This document shows, in pieces, positions 19,684 to 28,580 of a stretch of DNA of 64,000 nt (position 1 is its first letter; every line of letters starts with the position of its first letter). The DNA lies in the NCBI GenBank assembly GCA_030538235.1, contig JAUNUJ010000003.1, positions 62,001 to 126,000 on the forward strand, written 5' to 3'. This DNA comes from Alcaligenaceae bacterium. GTDB taxonomy: Bacteria; Pseudomonadota; Gammaproteobacteria; Burkholderiales; Burkholderiaceae_B. The notes beneath the pieces were generated by a model. The model was not told where the DNA came from and ran no database searches. It saw only the letters and a program-made list of their open reading frames with translations. The position numbers and the translations under genes were made by a program.

Positions 19684-20025
19684 TTAGTCACTGAAATCGA
19701 TAGCCGATAGGCGTTTGCCTAAGATGACCATCTCGCGCCCGCTCGGACTGTAGCCAGTAACACGAAAACCATTGTCAGTTTTTTGACCGCTCAATGAAAG
19801 CTCGAAATCACGCTCGGTGAAATCGAGGAAACTATCACTCGCGCTAGCGGTATAAGAACGGAAACGGATATTAGCAATGACATTGTCACTGGACTCAGTG
19901 GTAATAGTGCCTGAATATAAAAACTCGGCATCGCCTCCTCGGATACGGCAATCTTCAATGATAGTAATACCTGATTGAGCTGTTGAACCCTCAACTAGGG
20001 TAGCGTAGAAACCATTGTCCATCAT
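19684..20025 (-). CDS. GrlR-like small protein
   Basis: The predicted protein has 113 residues. Its pattern MDNGFY...ITIIEDCRIRGGDAEFLYSGTI...FELSLSGQ resembles the GrlR family, small beta-barrel proteins named after the negative regulator of the LEE type III secretion genes. Such proteins also occur in many bacteria without that system. I chose the ATG at 20025 because TAGGAG lies 4 nt upstream (7 nt before the adjacent ATG at 20022). The ATG at 20058 that extends the frame has no ribosome site. No signal peptide is seen. It is alone, with a long AT-rich gap upstream. The family call is from pattern memory and needs a profile search. Confidence 0.6.
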   Translation of the reverse strand: MMDNGFYATLVEGSTAQSGITIIEDCRIRGGDAEFLYSGTITTESSDNVIANIRFRSYTASASDSFLDFTERDFELSLSGQKTDNGFRVTGYSPSGREMVILGKRLSAIDFSD

Positions 20026-20058
20026 ATAACTCCTATATTGGTAGCAATTAATGAGCAT

Positions 20059-20454
20059 TTACTCCTAATTACGATGTAAAAAGTGTAAAGGCTAATCATT
20101 ACGTTTTTATTAAATTTTATTGTTATGTCTATGTGTGTAGACCGCTTACGATAACAGAAAAATATTCAGCAAAACAATTCAAATGTATTCAAATGTAATT
20201 AAAAATTGCTAAAAACCTGATATATAACATTATTTTCCTTTATATTGATTTGTTGATAGTGAGTTAATTTCGGTGTTGTGCTGCACCATAGCTCGGTAGT
20301 TCTACCTAAGACGACTAAAAAACTTTCCCGCTTTTGAATAAAAATAGTATGCTTGTAACTGTCAGTTTTCAAGTTGAAGGCGTGGCTTACAATATCGATT
20401 TATTGCCAAGCTATTAGCAACGCTGTAAATACCCAAAATCGTATCGTTGGCTGT
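20059..20454. other. AT-rich gap between the GrlR-like gene and gcvT, no gene seen
   Basis: This stretch has many stops in all frames. The first 200 bases are very AT-rich and include the tandem ATTCAAATGTATTCAAATGT-like repeat near 20178-20200, plausibly the promoter area of the GrlR-like gene. Around 20281-20315 is a short block that shares a 12-base word, inverted, with the gap after gcvP. I see no RNA gene or coding region in it. The last part before gcvT is described separately as a possible riboswitch. Confidence 0.5.
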
Positions 20455-20590
20455 AATCATAGAGACCTCATCAGCTAGTAATCGATGTATAACACCGAGC
20501 AGATGCTATGGGCTTAACTCGCCAAGGGCGCGTTGCTCTTAACACAAACTCAGTTTTCAGGCGGCGGTGACTGCGGGGGCGATCATAACA
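20455..20590 (+). promoter_or_regulatory. Possible degenerate glycine riboswitch ahead of gcvT
   Basis: The leader directly before gcvT carries the order of motifs expected near the 3' end of a betaproteobacterial glycine aptamer. CGCCAAGGGCGC (near 20519) compares with the CGCCGAAGG core. AAACTC (near 20546) compares with AAACTCTC. TCAGGC, five bases, GTGAC and a G-rich run (20557-20580) compare with CAGGC...TGACAG-GGGGG. AGAGACC at 20461 could be the 5' partner. Four extra bases split the CTCTCAGG element, so it may be a weak, altered or decayed switch. Glycine riboswitches commonly control gcvT operons; here this is inference from partial matches. Confidence 0.4.
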
Positions 20591-20620
20591 AAAGCAATCT
20601 AATTTTTAAAAAGGTGAAAC

Positions 20621-21715
20621 ATGCCGGATCAGCTAAATAAAACCCCTCTCTATCAGGCGCATCTTGATGCGGGTGCGAAAATGGTCGATTTCAACGCTTG
20701 GTTAATGCCCATCGCTTATGGTTCACAAATCGAGGAGCATCATGCAGTACGTCAAGACGCGGGTGTATTTGATATCTCCCATATTCATACGCTAGTAATT
20801 GAAGGGCCTGACGCCCTGGCGTTTTTACGTTATTTATTGGCTAATGACGTTAATAAGATCAATGGTCAAGCGGGTCGAGCGCTCTATACTTGTATGCTTA
20901 ATGCGGACGGTGGCGTGATTGATGATTTGATCGTCTATTTTATTGATGAACTACATTGGCGTATTGTGGTAAATGCCGCTTGCGCAAGTAGCGACATGCA
21001 ATGGATTCAAGAGCAAATACTACAGGGTGGTTTTGATGTTCAACTCAAAAGTCGTCCTGACTTAGCCATTTTGGCAGTACAAGGGCCTAATGCTTGTGAA
21101 AAATTATGGCAAGTGCGTCCACAGTGGCGCGAAGCCGCAGATTACAGCCCATTTAGTTCTGGCTTTGTAGCGGATGAGGTGATGATCGCTCGCACCGGTT
21201 ATACCGGTGAAGATGGGGTTGAGGTGATTTTGCCCTCAGAGCAAGTACAAGAGCTATGGCAGGATTTATTGGCAGCTGGTGTCAGGCCCTGTGGCTTAGG
21301 AGCTCGTGATACCTTGCGCCTAGAGGCGGGATTAAATCTCTATGGAGCTGATATGGACCAAAGCACACAACCCTCTCAGGCGGGCTTATCATGGACTGTC
21401 AGCTTAAAGGACGAGTCTCGTGACTTTATCGGTAAGCGGGCTTTGATTGAAAATCCGCGCCACAATACCTTTTTGGGGCTTAAACTCAATGATCGTGGTG
21501 TGATGCGTGCCGGTATGGTTGTTAAAACCACCTTGGGTGAGGGCATTATCACCAGTGGGACGATGTCACCGACGCTTGGTTTTTCAATTGCTATGGCACG
21601 TCTGCCGCTTGGGCTCAAGGTCGGCGATGCGGTTGAAGTGGAGATACGTAGCAAGCGCTTATCTGCCACGGTGGTTAATTTGCCCTTTGTGCGTCATGGT
21701 AAGAGCTTGATTTAA
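20621..21715 (+). CDS. gcvT: Glycine cleavage system T protein, aminomethyltransferase
   Basis: GcvT takes the aminomethyl group from lipoylated GcvH and transfers the one-carbon unit to tetrahydrofolate, releasing ammonia. The 364 residues match the family (E. coli 364). Conserved segments are KTPLYQAHLDAGAKMVDF at the N-terminus, FDISHI near residue 48, the ALYTCMLNADGGVIDDLIVY folate-site region, RTGYTGEDGVE, and GLGARDTLRLEAGLNLYG. The AAGGTG ribosome site is 4 nt before the ATG. It is first in the T-H-P order, behind the structured leader. Confidence 0.97.
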   Translation: MPDQLNKTPLYQAHLDAGAKMVDFNAWLMPIAYGSQIEEHHAVRQDAGVFDISHIHTLVIEGPDALAFLRYLLANDVNKINGQAGRALYTCMLNADGGVIDDLIVYFIDELHWRIVVNAACASSDMQWIQEQILQGGFDVQLKSRPDLAILAVQGPNACEKLWQVRPQWREAADYSPFSSGFVADEVMIARTGYTGEDGVEVILPSEQVQELWQDLLAAGVRPCGLGARDTLRLEAGLNLYGADMDQSTQPSQAGLSWTVSLKDESRDFIGKRALIENPRHNTFLGLKLNDRGVMRAGMVVKTTLGEGIITSGTMSPTLGFSIAMARLPLGLKVGDAVEVEIRSKRLSATVVNLPFVRHGKSLI

Positions 21716-21839
21716 TAGACTATGTTAGCAGTGGAAAATTTGAATTTTTAATAAGTTGTTAATTGTTTTAAAATCGTTCTAACTGATTTTAAAAAACCTT
21801 GAAAAGCTGATAACAGCCGATTCAACTATGGAGAATGAT

Positions 21840-22214
21840 ATGTCTTTACCAAACGATCGAAAGTACACCTCGTCACATGAGTGGATTAAAGCCGATGGCG
21901 ATGCGTTTATCGTCGGCATCACGGATAATGCCCAAGAGCAATTGGGCGATCTTGTTTTCGTCGGTGAAGTTGAAGTGGGTAATAAAGTCGCTGCCGGCGA
22001 TCAGGTTGCCGTCGTCGAGTCGGTAAAGGCCGCTTCCGATATCTATGCGCCGGTGTCTGGTGAAATTATTGAGTTTAACGAAGCACTCGATGCTGAACCT
22101 AATTTGATCAACGATAACGCTCATGAGAACTGGATTTTCAAGATGACTGTTGATAATCCGGATGATATTGAGGGCCTGTTAGATGCGGCTGCTTACCTAG
22201 CAGAGCAGAGCTAG
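21840..22214 (+). CDS. gcvH: Glycine cleavage system H protein
   Basis: GcvH is the lipoyl carrier that shuttles the aminomethyl intermediate between GcvP, GcvT and the L protein. I start it at the ATG at 21840 (GGAG 6 nt upstream). The in-frame ATG at 21828 would add MEND and would overlap that ribosome site. The resulting 124 residues have HEWIKADGD at the N-terminus and the lipoylated lysine K63 in VESVKAASDIY. Length is typical (125-130). Between gcvT and gcvH lies an AT-rich 10-bp inverted repeat (21766-21775 with 21785-21794) with no T run. Confidence 0.97.
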   Translation: MSLPNDRKYTSSHEWIKADGDAFIVGITDNAQEQLGDLVFVGEVEVGNKVAAGDQVAVVESVKAASDIYAPVSGEIIEFNEALDAEPNLINDNAHENWIFKMTVDNPDDIEGLLDAAAYLAEQS

Positions 22215-22397
22215 TCGATCGTTAATTAAAAATTACACAGAGCTCGGTAAGTTTGTAGTTGACTTAAACAATTAAAATATTCCGGTCTAGAGGATTTAAA
22301 TTCTCCCTAGCTCTGTTTTCTCAGCTTCAATGGCTTTGTTTGGTGGTGCTTGACTATTCACGTGCCACTTATTGTCATGTTTAAATCGGTGTCTTAT

Positions 22398-25274
22398 ATG
22401 TTGCATAAATTTCAAGATCTTGCCCAATCCTTTGTTCACCGTCATATCGGTCCAAATGACACAGAGATAGCCAAAATGCTGGAAGTGGTGGGTGTCGATA
22501 GTTTGGATGCCTTGGTGTCCGAGATCGTACCGGAAAATATTCTCTCTAAAGAGCCCTTAGCCTTGGATAAATCACGGTCTGAGGCCGATATGTTAGCTGA
22601 GCTCAAGGAAATCGCCTCGCAGAACCAGGTGTTTCGTAGCTATATTGGACAGGGCTATTATGGCACCTTGACACCTAATGTAATCTTGCGCAATATCCTT
22701 GAAAATCCGGCGTGGTATACCGCATATACACCTTATCAGCCGGAGATTTCTCAAGGACGTCTGGAGGCGCTCTTGAATTTTCAAACGATGGTGGCGGATC
22801 TAACGGCGCTTGATATTGCTAATGCCTCTTTATTGGATGAGGGAACGGCGGCTGCTGAGGCGATGACTTTGGCCAAACGCAGCTCTAAGTCAAAGAGTAA
22901 TACCTTCTTTATGTCCAGCTTTTGCCATCCTCAAACTCAGGAGGTGGTGTTAACGCGTGCAGAGGCCCTAGGTTATGAGGTGATAGTCGCTGATGAGATG
23001 GATGGCATTCCGGACTGTTTTGGTGTGCTGCTGCAGTACCCTCGAACTGATGGCACTGTGTGTGATTACAGCAACGTGGCGGCACAGGCCCAAAGCCATC
23101 AAGCCTTACTGATAGCTGCCACTGACTTATTGGCTTTGGCGCTTTTAAAGGCGCCGGGTGAGTGGGGCGCGGATATTGCCATCGGCAGTAGTCAACGTTT
23201 TGGGGTGCCGATGGCTTATGGTGGTCCTCACGCAGCATTTATGGCCTGTCGCTCAGAGTTTCGTCGTAATTTACCGGGCCGTTTAGTAGGCGTTTCCGTT
23301 GACGCTAATGGCGACTATGCTTTGCGTTTGGCTATGCAAACTCGCGAACAACATATTCGTCGAGAAAAAGCCACGTCAAATATTTGTACGGCTCAAGCAT
23401 TACTCGCGATTATGGCCAGTATGTATGCGGTTTACCATGGGCCACGCGGTCTCCGCGAAATAGCCGGACGAGTTTATGCTTTGACGGCGGTGTTGCGTGA
23501 GGCTCTGGTGCAGATGGGACTGGATGTTAACAACAGCAGTTTTTTTGATACCTTGACCGTGACAACGCCGGAGGCGGAAAATATTCTAGACGCAATGCGT
23601 GATCGCGGCATCAATTTACGCGATGTGTCTGAGGAGGAGTTCGGTATTTCCTTGGATGAAACAGTAACCCTTGAAGACCTGCAAGATATCATCGATATTA
23701 TGGCTGAGGCATTGCGACTCAAGGGGCCCTCAATCAATCATTTATTGCATAGCGCGGATACGCATGTGCCGGCCGCCTTTGCTAGACAAAGTCCCTATCT
23801 CACTCATCCGGTTTTCTCCAATGTGAATTCGGAAACCGATATGCTACGTTATATGCGTTCTTTAGCAGACAAGGACTTAGCCTTGGACCGCACCATGATC
23901 CCCTTAGGCTCATGCACCATGAAGCTCAATGCGACCGCCGAGATGATTCCAATCACTTGGCCTGAGTTTGCCAATATTCACCCATTTGCGCCGTTTGAGC
24001 AGGCCGCAGGGTATCAGGAGATGTTACAGCGATTGTCTGAGCAACTCTGTGAGATTTCCGGCTACGATGCCATTAGTTTGCAGCCGAACTCTGGTGCTCA
24101 GGGTGAGTATGCCGGTTTATTGGCGATTCGGGCTTACCATCGGGCTCAGGGTCAAGCACAGCGTGATGTTTGTCTGATACCGGCATCCGCTCACGGCACC
24201 AATCCAGCATCTGCTGTGTTGGCAGGCATGAAGGTCAAGATTGTTGCTTCCGATACCAATGGCAATGTGGATATTGAGGATTTAAAGCAGAAAATCGACG
24301 AAGTTGGTGACAAACTCTCTGCTCTGATGATTACTTACCCCTCAACCCATGGCGTTTTCGAAGAGGGGATTGTTGAGATTTGTGAGCTGATTCATCAAGC
24401 GGGAGCTCAAGTGTATCTTGATGGTGCCAATCTCAATGCCATGGTTGGTTTAGCAAAACCGGGTAAATTCGGCGCTGATGTGTCACATTTTAATTTGCAT
24501 AAAACCTTCAGTATCCCTCATGGTGGTGGCGGTCCCGGTGTGGGTCCGATTGGAGTGCGCGAGCATTTGGCCCCTTATTTGCCAGCAGTGATTAGTGAGC
24601 GCGGTTATATGAATGGCGATGATGGTGAGGTTGGACCGGTGTCGTCAGCGCCTTTTGGATCGGCCGGCATTTTAGCTATCTCATTTATGTATATCAGCAT
24701 GATGGGGGCCTATGGCTTAAGACGAGCGAGTAAGTTGGCTTTATTAAACGCCAACTATATTGCGAGACGCCTAGGGGGCGATTATCCCTTGTTGTTTACA
24801 GCACGCAATGGCCGCGTGGCTCACGAATGCATTGTCGATATCCGTCCAATCAAAGAGAGTTGCGGGATTGATGTTGAGGATGTCGCTAAGCGTTTGATTG
24901 ATTTCGGTTTCCATCCACCGACCATGAGTTTTCCGGTGCCCGGTACGTTAATGATTGAGCCGACCGAGTCTGAGAGTTTGCAAGAGTTAGATCGCTTTGT
25001 GGAGGCGATGATTCAAATTCGTCGTGAAATTACGGCTATCGAAGAGGGGCGAGCAGATCCTGAGGACAATGTACTAAAAAATGCGCCACATACAGCGGCG
25101 ATGCTGCTGGCAGACGATTGGTCTCATCCCTACAAACGACAAGAAGCGGCGTATCCATTTTCAGTAAAACAGCAGACCAAGTACTGGTCACCGGTGGCGC
25201 GTATTGACAATGCCTACGGCGACCGTAATCTTATTTGTTCATGTTTGCCTGTTGAGGCATACCAAGACAACTAG
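22398..25274 (+). CDS. gcvP: Glycine dehydrogenase (decarboxylating), P protein
   Basis: GcvP decarboxylates glycine with PLP and loads the aminomethyl group onto GcvH. From the ATG at 22398 it has 958 residues, beginning [21 protein letters not shown], in line with E. coli (957). The open frame continues up to a TTG at 22350 and an ATG at 22377, but those residues do not resemble the family. The N-terminal half has the GQGYYGT and [15 protein letters not shown] segments (here [14 protein letters not shown]). The C-terminal half carries the PLP lysine K702 in [16 protein letters not shown]. It is last in the gcvT-gcvH-gcvP cluster. Confidence 0.96.
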   Translation: MLHKFQDLAQSFVHRHIGPNDTEIAKMLEVVGVDSLDALVSEIVPENILSKEPLALDKSRSEADMLAELKEIASQNQVFRSYIGQGYYGTLTPNVILRNILENPAWYTAYTPYQPEISQGRLEALLNFQTMVADLTALDIANASLLDEGTAAAEAMTLAKRSSKSKSNTFFMSSFCHPQTQEVVLTRAEALGYEVIVADEMDGIPDCFGVLLQYPRTDGTVCDYSNVAAQAQSHQALLIAATDLLALALLKAPGEWGADIAIGSSQRFGVPMAYGGPHAAFMACRSEFRRNLPGRLVGVSVDANGDYALRLAMQTREQHIRREKATSNICTAQALLAIMASMYAVYHGPRGLREIAGRVYALTAVLREALVQMGLDVNNSSFFDTLTVTTPEAENILDAMRDRGINLRDVSEEEFGISLDETVTLEDLQDIIDIMAEALRLKGPSINHLLHSADTHVPAAFARQSPYLTHPVFSNVNSETDMLRYMRSLADKDLALDRTMIPLGSCTMKLNATAEMIPITWPEFANIHPFAPFEQAAGYQEMLQRLSEQLCEISGYDAISLQPNSGAQGEYAGLLAIRAYHRAQGQAQRDVCLIPASAHGTNPASAVLAGMKVKIVASDTNGNVDIEDLKQKIDEVGDKLSALMITYPSTHGVFEEGIVEICELIHQAGAQVYLDGANLNAMVGLAKPGKFGADVSHFNLHKTFSIPHGGGGPGVGPIGVREHLAPYLPAVISERGYMNGDDGEVGPVSSAPFGSAGILAISFMYISMMGAYGLRRASKLALLNANYIARRLGGDYPLLFTARNGRVAHECIVDIRPIKESCGIDVEDVAKRLIDFGFHPPTMSFPVPGTLMIEPTESESLQELDRFVEAMIQIRREITAIEEGRADPEDNVLKNAPHTAAMLLADDWSHPYKRQEAAYPFSVKQQTKYWSPVARIDNAYGDRNLICSCLPVEAYQDN

Positions 25275-25662
25275 GCGTCAATTAATGCGTGTTTTAGTGC
25301 TCGCTGGTGGTGTTAACATAATTTGTCATAACCCCCCCCTGACGTTAGGCAGGGTGCTTAGGTGCTCGACTTTTTAAGCAACTCTAAAGCTGCACCACCA
25401 CAGAAAGTAGCAAAATCACTTGGTGACTAAACCGTCGTGACCCATAGTTGACTTGTCTTAGGTAGATACTGAAAAAGCCATTGAAATTCGTAGTTAACGG
25501 TGGCTGTCGTGAGTGCCAAGAGCTATATTATGTTAAGTCGATTTGATTTGATTGATGTAGTCGCTACTGTGGATTCATTGATGGAGGTTTTGGGGGAGGG
25601 TATTATCGCTATCAATGTGGTACTGGACTAGGATGAAAAGAGGAAAAGTCTCTTCCACTTAG
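25275..25662. other. Gene-free gap between gcvP and nsrR
   Basis: No recognisable gene or RNA is seen. There is a run of seven C at 25332-25338, with CCTGACGTTAGGCAGGGTGC forming a modest hairpin (CCTG...CAGG) that may act as the gcvP terminator, though no T run follows. A 45-codon frame ending at 25631 (its only ATG at 25530) resembles nothing I know. GTCTTAGGTAGA near 25455 recurs inverted near 20300. Confidence 0.5.
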
Positions 25663-26172
25663 TTACTTAAACAGAATCCGTTTTAATTGCTCTTCATTTT
25701 CTACAATATCGGCCAAGGTATACTGGTCTAACACACTTAAAAAGCTTTGTGTGGCTTCATAGAAAGCGCGCTTAAGGTGACAGGCCGGACTTATTTTGCA
25801 GAGGGCTATTTGATCCTTGATGGCTACTTTTTCACCCGGGAATTTATTGGATTTCGGTGGTGAGACAAAGACTTTTTTGTCGATTGGGGTAAAGCAATCG
25901 ACAATTGAAAAGTCAATCTCTGTTTGGCGGATAACCTCACCGATGTTAATGTCTTTTGTTTGCTTAGCTAAACGAATTCCTCCATTGCGACCACGCACAC
26001 TGTCTATATAGCCAATGATGGCTAGTTGATGAACAATTTTGGTTAAATGGTTTTTAGAAATTTCATAGACATCAGCGATGTCTTGAATGTTCACCAGCTT
26101 GTCACGGTCATCTTGAACTGCCAAATAAATTAGGCAGCGCAGCGCATAATCGCTGTAGGTTGTTAAGCGCAT
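25663..26172 (-). CDS. nsrR: Rrf2-family nitric oxide-sensing repressor NsrR
   Basis: NsrR is a [4Fe-4S] or [2Fe-2S] repressor that is released from DNA when NO attacks its cluster. The N-terminal winged helix (MRLTTYSDYALRCLIYLA, then the ISKNHLTKIVHQL recognition helix) and the C-terminal QSFLSVLDQYTLADIVE match E. coli NsrR. Cluster cysteines are C93, C125 and C131 (C-x31-C-x5-C). E. coli has C91-x4-C96-x5-C102, so about 27 extra residues (VFVSPPKSNKFPGEKVAIKD region) sit between the first two. Total length is 169 against 141. It lies 30 bp behind nnrS and is probably cotranscribed with it. Confidence 0.92.
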   Translation of the reverse strand: MRLTTYSDYALRCLIYLAVQDDRDKLVNIQDIADVYEISKNHLTKIVHQLAIIGYIDSVRGRNGGIRLAKQTKDINIGEVIRQTEIDFSIVDCFTPIDKKVFVSPPKSNKFPGEKVAIKDQIALCKISPACHLKRAFYEATQSFLSVLDQYTLADIVENEEQLKRILFK

Positions 26173-26202
26173 TTGATTGTCATTCCTTTAAATGAGCCTA
26201 TT

Positions 26203-27441
26203 TTAACCAAAATTACCGTCCACACGATTTTTGGCCAAGATAGGAATATAACTAATACAGAATAATATAAAGCAAAAAATCCATGCTGTCTGCGCAATCA
26301 TCAACCACATAATATATGAGCTCATATCAAAGAGCGGTAAGAAAACCCGAGCGATAAAGGTGATGACTAATAATATAAACATCCAAACCACTGTTTTAGG
26401 GGGTTGATGGATATTACGACCAGTATGACCGAGGGATACACGCGTGATCATAGCGACCGTCATCATTGCAATACCCGATAACGCTAAGGCATGAACGGCG
26501 ATGCTATGAGTACCGATTCCCCATGCCTGTAGTGCATAGAGAGCTAAACCGATACACATGCCGAAAAAGGCCAAGAAAAGTGACCAAAGTAAAGGCTTTT
26601 TCCAAATGCCGGGATGGTACCAACCCGCTAATCTAACTAAATTGACCCCAGCGGTAGAGAGAGCAGCAAAGCTTAGAAGAACAGGGTTTGGTAAAAAGAC
26701 ATCGGCGATAAAGAAAAGCGCAAAAAAGGCCAAACTCATCAGATCTAAAGTCTTAGAGTTTTTGATATTAACCTCGATAGTTTGACCGTAAGTTAACCCT
26801 TTTTGTATAAAAAAGGGTGTCACTCGACGACCGACGGTAAGTACTAAACCGATAATCAGATAAAAACCTAGATAAATGCCGATGCGATTAAGATTCATAT
26901 CTTGAGTTAAAATACCGATATAGCAAAGCGCATTAGCGACAGCCAGTAAGAGTATTTTGGAGACAATGCCGATTTGACGTTTTTGCTTAGCTTTGACCAC
27001 GGCGCGAGTTATGATGAAAGCCATCCATGACATAAAGATCATATCAGCAATAAAAGCCAAAACCACCAAGCTGACAGTTAAGCCTTGGCTGGGATTAAAT
27101 GCCGTGATAGCCCAGAGCAGACGAGCGATGCCCCAGAAACTGAAAATCCCTAAGAGGTGATAGCCATAGGGCATGGTCACTCCGGTCCAAGTTTGGACAG
27201 CAGTCAATAAAAACCCAGCAATAATTGCGAGCGTGTAGCCGTAGAGCATTTCATGAGCGTGCCAGTAAAAGGGCTGAAAGACGACTCCGCCCAAGCTGAG
27301 CTTACCCATAAAGACAAAAATCCAGAGAAGCATGGTAATAATTGCAAAAATACCGGCGCTCGCAAAAAATATCCTGAACCCCATATTTAAAATCGGGTGA
27401 GGTGACGATGGCTTTCGGCCGGGAGATTGAATTTGCAGCAT
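26203..27441 (-). CDS. nnrS: NnrS family heme-copper nitric oxide tolerance membrane protein
   Basis: The 412-residue protein has about twelve hydrophobic segments, as NnrS does. Family features include GFRIFFASAGIFAI near the N-terminus, FYWHAHEMLYGY (about residue 81) with conserved histidines, GRRVTPFFIQKG in the middle, HALALSGIAMMTVAMITRVSLGHTGR near residue 320, and a hydrophobic C-terminus. NnrS is an inner-membrane heme- and copper-containing protein that protects cells from NO; its exact reaction is unsettled. It is the first gene of a leftward nnrS-nsrR pair, 26 bp behind an NsrR-type operator, so NO probably induces both genes through autoregulation. Confidence 0.93.
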   Translation of the reverse strand: MLQIQSPGRKPSSPHPILNMGFRIFFASAGIFAIITMLLWIFVFMGKLSLGGVVFQPFYWHAHEMLYGYTLAIIAGFLLTAVQTWTGVTMPYGYHLLGIFSFWGIARLLWAITAFNPSQGLTVSLVVLAFIADMIFMSWMAFIITRAVVKAKQKRQIGIVSKILLLAVANALCYIGILTQDMNLNRIGIYLGFYLIIGLVLTVGRRVTPFFIQKGLTYGQTIEVNIKNSKTLDLMSLAFFALFFIADVFLPNPVLLSFAALSTAGVNLVRLAGWYHPGIWKKPLLWSLFLAFFGMCIGLALYALQAWGIGTHSIAVHALALSGIAMMTVAMITRVSLGHTGRNIHQPPKTVVWMFILLVITFIARVFLPLFDMSSYIMWLMIAQTAWIFCFILFCISYIPILAKNRVDGNFG

Positions 27442-27466
27442 TAGAAATACTCCGTGATGTAACTAT

Positions 27467-27489
27467 AAGATGTATATCAAATATATCTT
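27467..27489 (-). promoter_or_regulatory. NsrR-type operator upstream of nnrS
   Basis: A 23-bp near-palindrome with 11-1-11 spacing. The left half on the + strand is AAGATGTATAT and the right half reads AAGATATATTT on the other strand. The enterobacterial NsrR half-site is AAGATGYATTT. It overlaps the -10 element of the predicted nnrS promoter and lies 26 bp before the nnrS start. Confidence 0.75.
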
Positions 27490-27508
27490 TAATGGCTTTT
27501 CGGGTCAA
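27480..27508 (-). promoter_or_regulatory. Sigma-70-type promoter of nnrS-nsrR
   Basis: On the minus strand, TTGACC (27503-27508) is followed after exactly 17 bp by TATATT (27480-27485). The -10 box lies inside the NsrR-type operator, so a bound repressor would block RNA polymerase. Confidence 0.7.
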
Positions 27509-27539
27509 GCGACTCGGGCTGTTTAGAATAAAAAATTCG

Positions 27540-27554
27540 CCTCTTAAAAAGAGG
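27540..27554 (-). terminator. Terminator after the Nudix-ThiE gene
   Basis: A 6-bp CCTCTT/AAGAGG stem (27540-27545 with 27549-27554) with a 3-nt loop. On the minus strand it is followed by CGAATTTTTTATT. Confidence 0.6.
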
Positions 27555-27570
27555 ATAAAACCCGCTTTTT

Positions 27571-28539
27571 TTATTTAAAAGCACTGATGCCGGCAATCCC
27601 ATGGGCACGGTATTCACGCGCTGTCAATAGATCGTCGGGGCTCAGGCCACCAATGGCATACACCGGTCTAGCGGCTTCTTTGGCTAAACTCTCAAAAGTC
27701 GACCAAGTAAGTGGTGCTTGATCCGGGTGACTACTACTTTCTTTGACATGTCCGAGCACAATAAAATCCGCCCCTAATAGACGTGCATATAAGATATCGG
27801 CTAAATGATGCGTTGAGATGGCTAAGAGCTTTGATTCCGGGATAGGGCGTTGCTCAAGCTGTAATGCATCGTCTGCACGTAATTGTACGCCATCGGCTAA
27901 CTGCCACCAAGATTTAGGGTGTACGCTATTAATTAAAAGCTTGACGCCACGTTGCTGACATTGTTTTAAAAAACTCTCAAAAATATCCCTAAGCTCTTTA
28001 CAAGCAGGGCCTTTAGGCCAATTCGGTTGACGGAACTGGAATAGGCCGGCGCCTTTGGCCATGGCTTGATCAAGATAGTCAGCCAGATCATCGGCAGATA
28101 TCGTCTCGCTGAAATCAGGCGTGATCGCATAAATAGGAGGCAGACTTAACCAAGCAACAGGGGGCAGTGAAGCAGGCAATAAGTCACCCAGCTCAGCGGC
28201 ATGTTCCGCGCGGGTCCAAGCGAAGTTTTGCCCCTCTAACCCTTTGGGTTCACCATCCCAAGCGGTGACTAGGAAAAATGCCAGTCGAACCTTGGTTTTG
28301 GGGTATTCATAATCAAAACTGACCCATGGCGTGGCGGCGGTGATAGTGACGTCCAATTCCTCTTTGAGTTCACGGATCAGGGCATCTTTTGGACTTTCGC
28401 CGCTTTCGATCTTGCCGCCCGGAAATTCCCACCAACCGGACCAGGACTTGTCGTCAGGACGTTGCGCTAGCAGCACCTCGCCATCGGCATTAATCATGAC
28501 ACCAACAGCGACGTCCAGGAAGGGTTTTTTATCAGGCAT
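27571..28539 (-). CDS. Nudix hydrolase (MutT-like) fused to a thiamine phosphate synthase-like domain
   Basis: The 322-residue protein has two domains. Residues 1-130 are a MutT-type Nudix domain with a full Nudix box, G42-x5-E48-x7-R56-E-L-x-E-E, that would hydrolyse oxidised nucleotides such as 8-oxo-dGTP. Residues 132-322 resemble ThiE/TenI, a TIM barrel, from PPIYAITPDF to AIGGLSPDDL and GIAGISAF. The second domain keeps a QFRQ segment and ADFIVLGHV but lacks the full pyrophosphate- and thiazole-site pattern seen in the separate ThiE at 42203-42868. This fusion is common in proteobacteria. The role of its second half is not established. Confidence 0.9.
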   Translation of the reverse strand: MPDKKPFLDVAVGVMINADGEVLLAQRPDDKSWSGWWEFPGGKIESGESPKDALIRELKEELDVTITAATPWVSFDYEYPKTKVRLAFFLVTAWDGEPKGLEGQNFAWTRAEHAAELGDLLPASLPPVAWLSLPPIYAITPDFSETISADDLADYLDQAMAKGAGLFQFRQPNWPKGPACKELRDIFESFLKQCQQRGVKLLINSVHPKSWWQLADGVQLRADDALQLEQRPIPESKLLAISTHHLADILYARLLGADFIVLGHVKESSSHPDQAPLTWSTFESLAKEAARPVYAIGGLSPDDLLTAREYRAHGIAGISAFK

Positions 28540-28580
28540 AAGAGCTCCTAATCTTCATCTATTAGCGACTGCAGTATCAA

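Noticed and set aside
22350..22397. Upstream TTG extension of gcvP
   Set aside because: The extra 16 residues do not match the P-protein N-terminus; the ATG at 22398 gives the standard length.
25491..25631. 45-codon frame in the gap after gcvP, with an ATG at 25530
   Set aside because: No ribosome site, no known family and only 34 codons from the ATG.
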